Shown here one piece after another: positions 5,748 through 6,362 of a stretch of DNA of 6,362 nucleotides. A model generated the notes under the pieces. It was not told the origin of the DNA. It was given only the letters and a program-made list of their open reading frames with translations, and ran no database searches. The DNA is from an uncultured Coriobacteriaceae bacterium (lineage in GTDB: Bacteria > Actinomycetota > Coriobacteriia > Coriobacteriales > UMGS124). Position 1 is the stretch's first letter, and the number at the start of each line of letters is the position of its first letter. The stretch spans positions 1 to 6,362 of the forward strand of contig CACZRK010000069.1 of NCBI GenBank assembly GCA_902783515.1, written 5' to 3'. The translations under genes were made by a program, and so were the position numbers.

Positions 5748-6362
5748 CAGAGGTTCTCCCCCGGTCTCGTTGCGGTGACAGGTGCGACGGTCGGCGCCGC
5801 GGGCGTGGCGGTCTCGGCGGGCACGGCGGTCTCGGCGGGCGCGGGGCTCGCGGCGGACGCGAGCTGGCGCAGGAGCACCGCGCCGTACAGCGGCAGGTTG
5901 ATGTCTATGGGCCTGCCGTACAGGTCGCCCGGCCGCACGAACATGAGCACGGTCATGATGCTCGCCATGGTCTGGACGGGCTCGCGCATGCCGCCCTCCA
6001 GCCAGCGCTGCAGCACGCCGACCTCGGCGGACACGGCGAACGAGAGGTAGTAGTCAAAGAACGGGCCGACCGCCGGAGCCGTCAGGCCGTCAAGCGCGCG
6101 GTCGGTGACCGTCTGGATCGCCATGCGCTTGATCTTCTCGACGAGTGCGGGGTCGCCGCCGGGGCCGAGCATCGCCACGAGGTAGTCGCCGTTCTCGCGC
6201 ACGTACTCGAGCAGCTCGACCGATCCGGGGCAGGGCTCCAGCGCGTCAAGGTTCGCGGCGAGCCGGTCCAGCCTCACCTGCGCGATCGCGCGGATGTGGT
6301 CGGACAGCCCATCGAGCACCTCCGCCTCGGTCTGTGCCACGAGGTCGGGGATGTCGCGGAAG
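5747..6362 (-). CDS. TetR/AcrR-family regulator, C-terminal ligand-binding part (5' end outside window)
   Basis: This is probably the transcriptional regulator of the operon it shares with the activase. The GTG at 6340 looks like a possible start, but the frame stays open to the right edge and reads FRDIPDLV. That matches the conserved end of a TetR helix-turn-helix domain (typically TFYRHFxxKxxLV), and the base at the edge allows a His or Tyr codon before Phe. The DNA-binding domain therefore lies outside and GTG is an internal valine. The visible 204 residues are helical. The stretch FFDYYLSFAVSAEVGVLQRWLEGGM (visible residues ~101-125, given here in outline: FFDYYLS, then RWLEGGM) is typical of TetR_C_8-type ligand-binding domains and is followed by an amphipathic segment. 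The end is a Pro/Ala/Thr-rich tail, ~170-204, not expected in this family and containing a small tandem repeat. Ligand unknown. The stop overlaps the activase start by one base. Confidence 0.82.
   Translation of the reverse strand, partial: FRDIPDLVAQTEAEVLDGLSDHIRAIAQVRLDRLAANLDALEPCPGSVELLEYVRENGDYLVAMLGPGGDPALVEKIKRMAIQTVTDRALDGLTAPAVGPFFDYYLSFAVSAEVGVLQRWLEGGMREPVQTMASIMTVLMFVRPGDLYGRPIDINLPLYGAVLLRQLASAASPAPAETAVPAETATPAAPTVAPVTATRPGENL
5756..5760 (-). promoter_or_regulatory. Ribosome binding site of the activase gene
   Basis: On the minus strand GGGAG lies eight bases upstream of the ATG at 5747, preceded by further G residues. It sits inside the last codons of the regulator gene, whose TGA stop shares one base with the ATG (TGATG). 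This supports the chosen start and suggests translational coupling. No separate promoter is evident here; the operon promoter is presumably upstream of the regulator gene, outside the window. Confidence 0.8.
5799..5844 (-). repeat. 18-bp imperfect tandem repeat in the regulator's tail
   Basis: GGCGGTCTCGGCGGGC occurs at 5807-5822 and again at 5825-5840, a period of 18 bases; near-identity extends over 5799-5844. The period is a multiple of three, so it encodes a six-residue repeat (ETAVPA then ETATPA) in the Pro/Ala-rich tail without breaking the frame. Replication slippage is the likely origin, and copy number may differ among strains. Confidence 0.7.

Overview
The window is very G+C-rich, with third codon positions dominated by G and C. 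It holds three protein genes, two of them cut by the window edges. The content suggests a G+C-rich anaerobic bacterium: an oxygen-sensitive type of ATP-driven Fe-S electron-transfer protein, a MscL channel with a C-terminal zinc ribbon, and a TetR-type regulator. An anaerobic actinobacterium of the Coriobacteriia (Collinsella/Olsenella-like) fits best. That placement rests on protein style and composition, not on a marker gene.

Layout. At the left edge (2-388, + strand) is the end of mscL, the large-conductance mechanosensitive channel; its first ~21 residues lie outside. Next comes a 541-base stretch without a convincing gene (389-929), between the convergent ends of mscL and the large gene. 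It is not featureless. It has a 17-bp hairpin oriented for + strand transcripts (502-538), smaller stem-loops, a cluster of five short related repeats around the core TGCTCCCGAACG (665-875), and a G/C hairpin two bases after the stop codon of the minus-strand gene (907-927).

The rest is a minus-strand two-gene unit. The upstream gene (5747-6362) is the ligand-binding part of a TetR-family regulator whose DNA-binding domain lies beyond the right edge. Its stop codon overlaps the start codon of the next gene by one base (TGATG), and a good ribosome binding site lies inside its last codons. The downstream gene (930-5747) encodes a 1605-residue protein related to the ATP-dependent activators and catalytic components of 2-hydroxyacyl-CoA dehydratases.

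The large protein is the centre of interest. It reads as two tandem duplications in one chain. Two ASKHA/BadF-type ATPase domains each carry two cysteines exactly 39 residues apart. A four-cysteine linker follows. Then come two dehydratase-like halves, each with a Cys-Tyr-Pro motif, a middle cysteine and a Phe-x-Cys motif. The inferred picture is that electrons pass from an ATPase pseudo-dimer holding one [4Fe-4S] cluster to a pseudo-dimeric cofactor site, all in one polypeptide. The substrate is unknown. No CoA-transferase, separate dehydratase, ferredoxin or other substrate-revealing gene is present. The coupled TetR-type regulator suggests that a small ligand controls expression.
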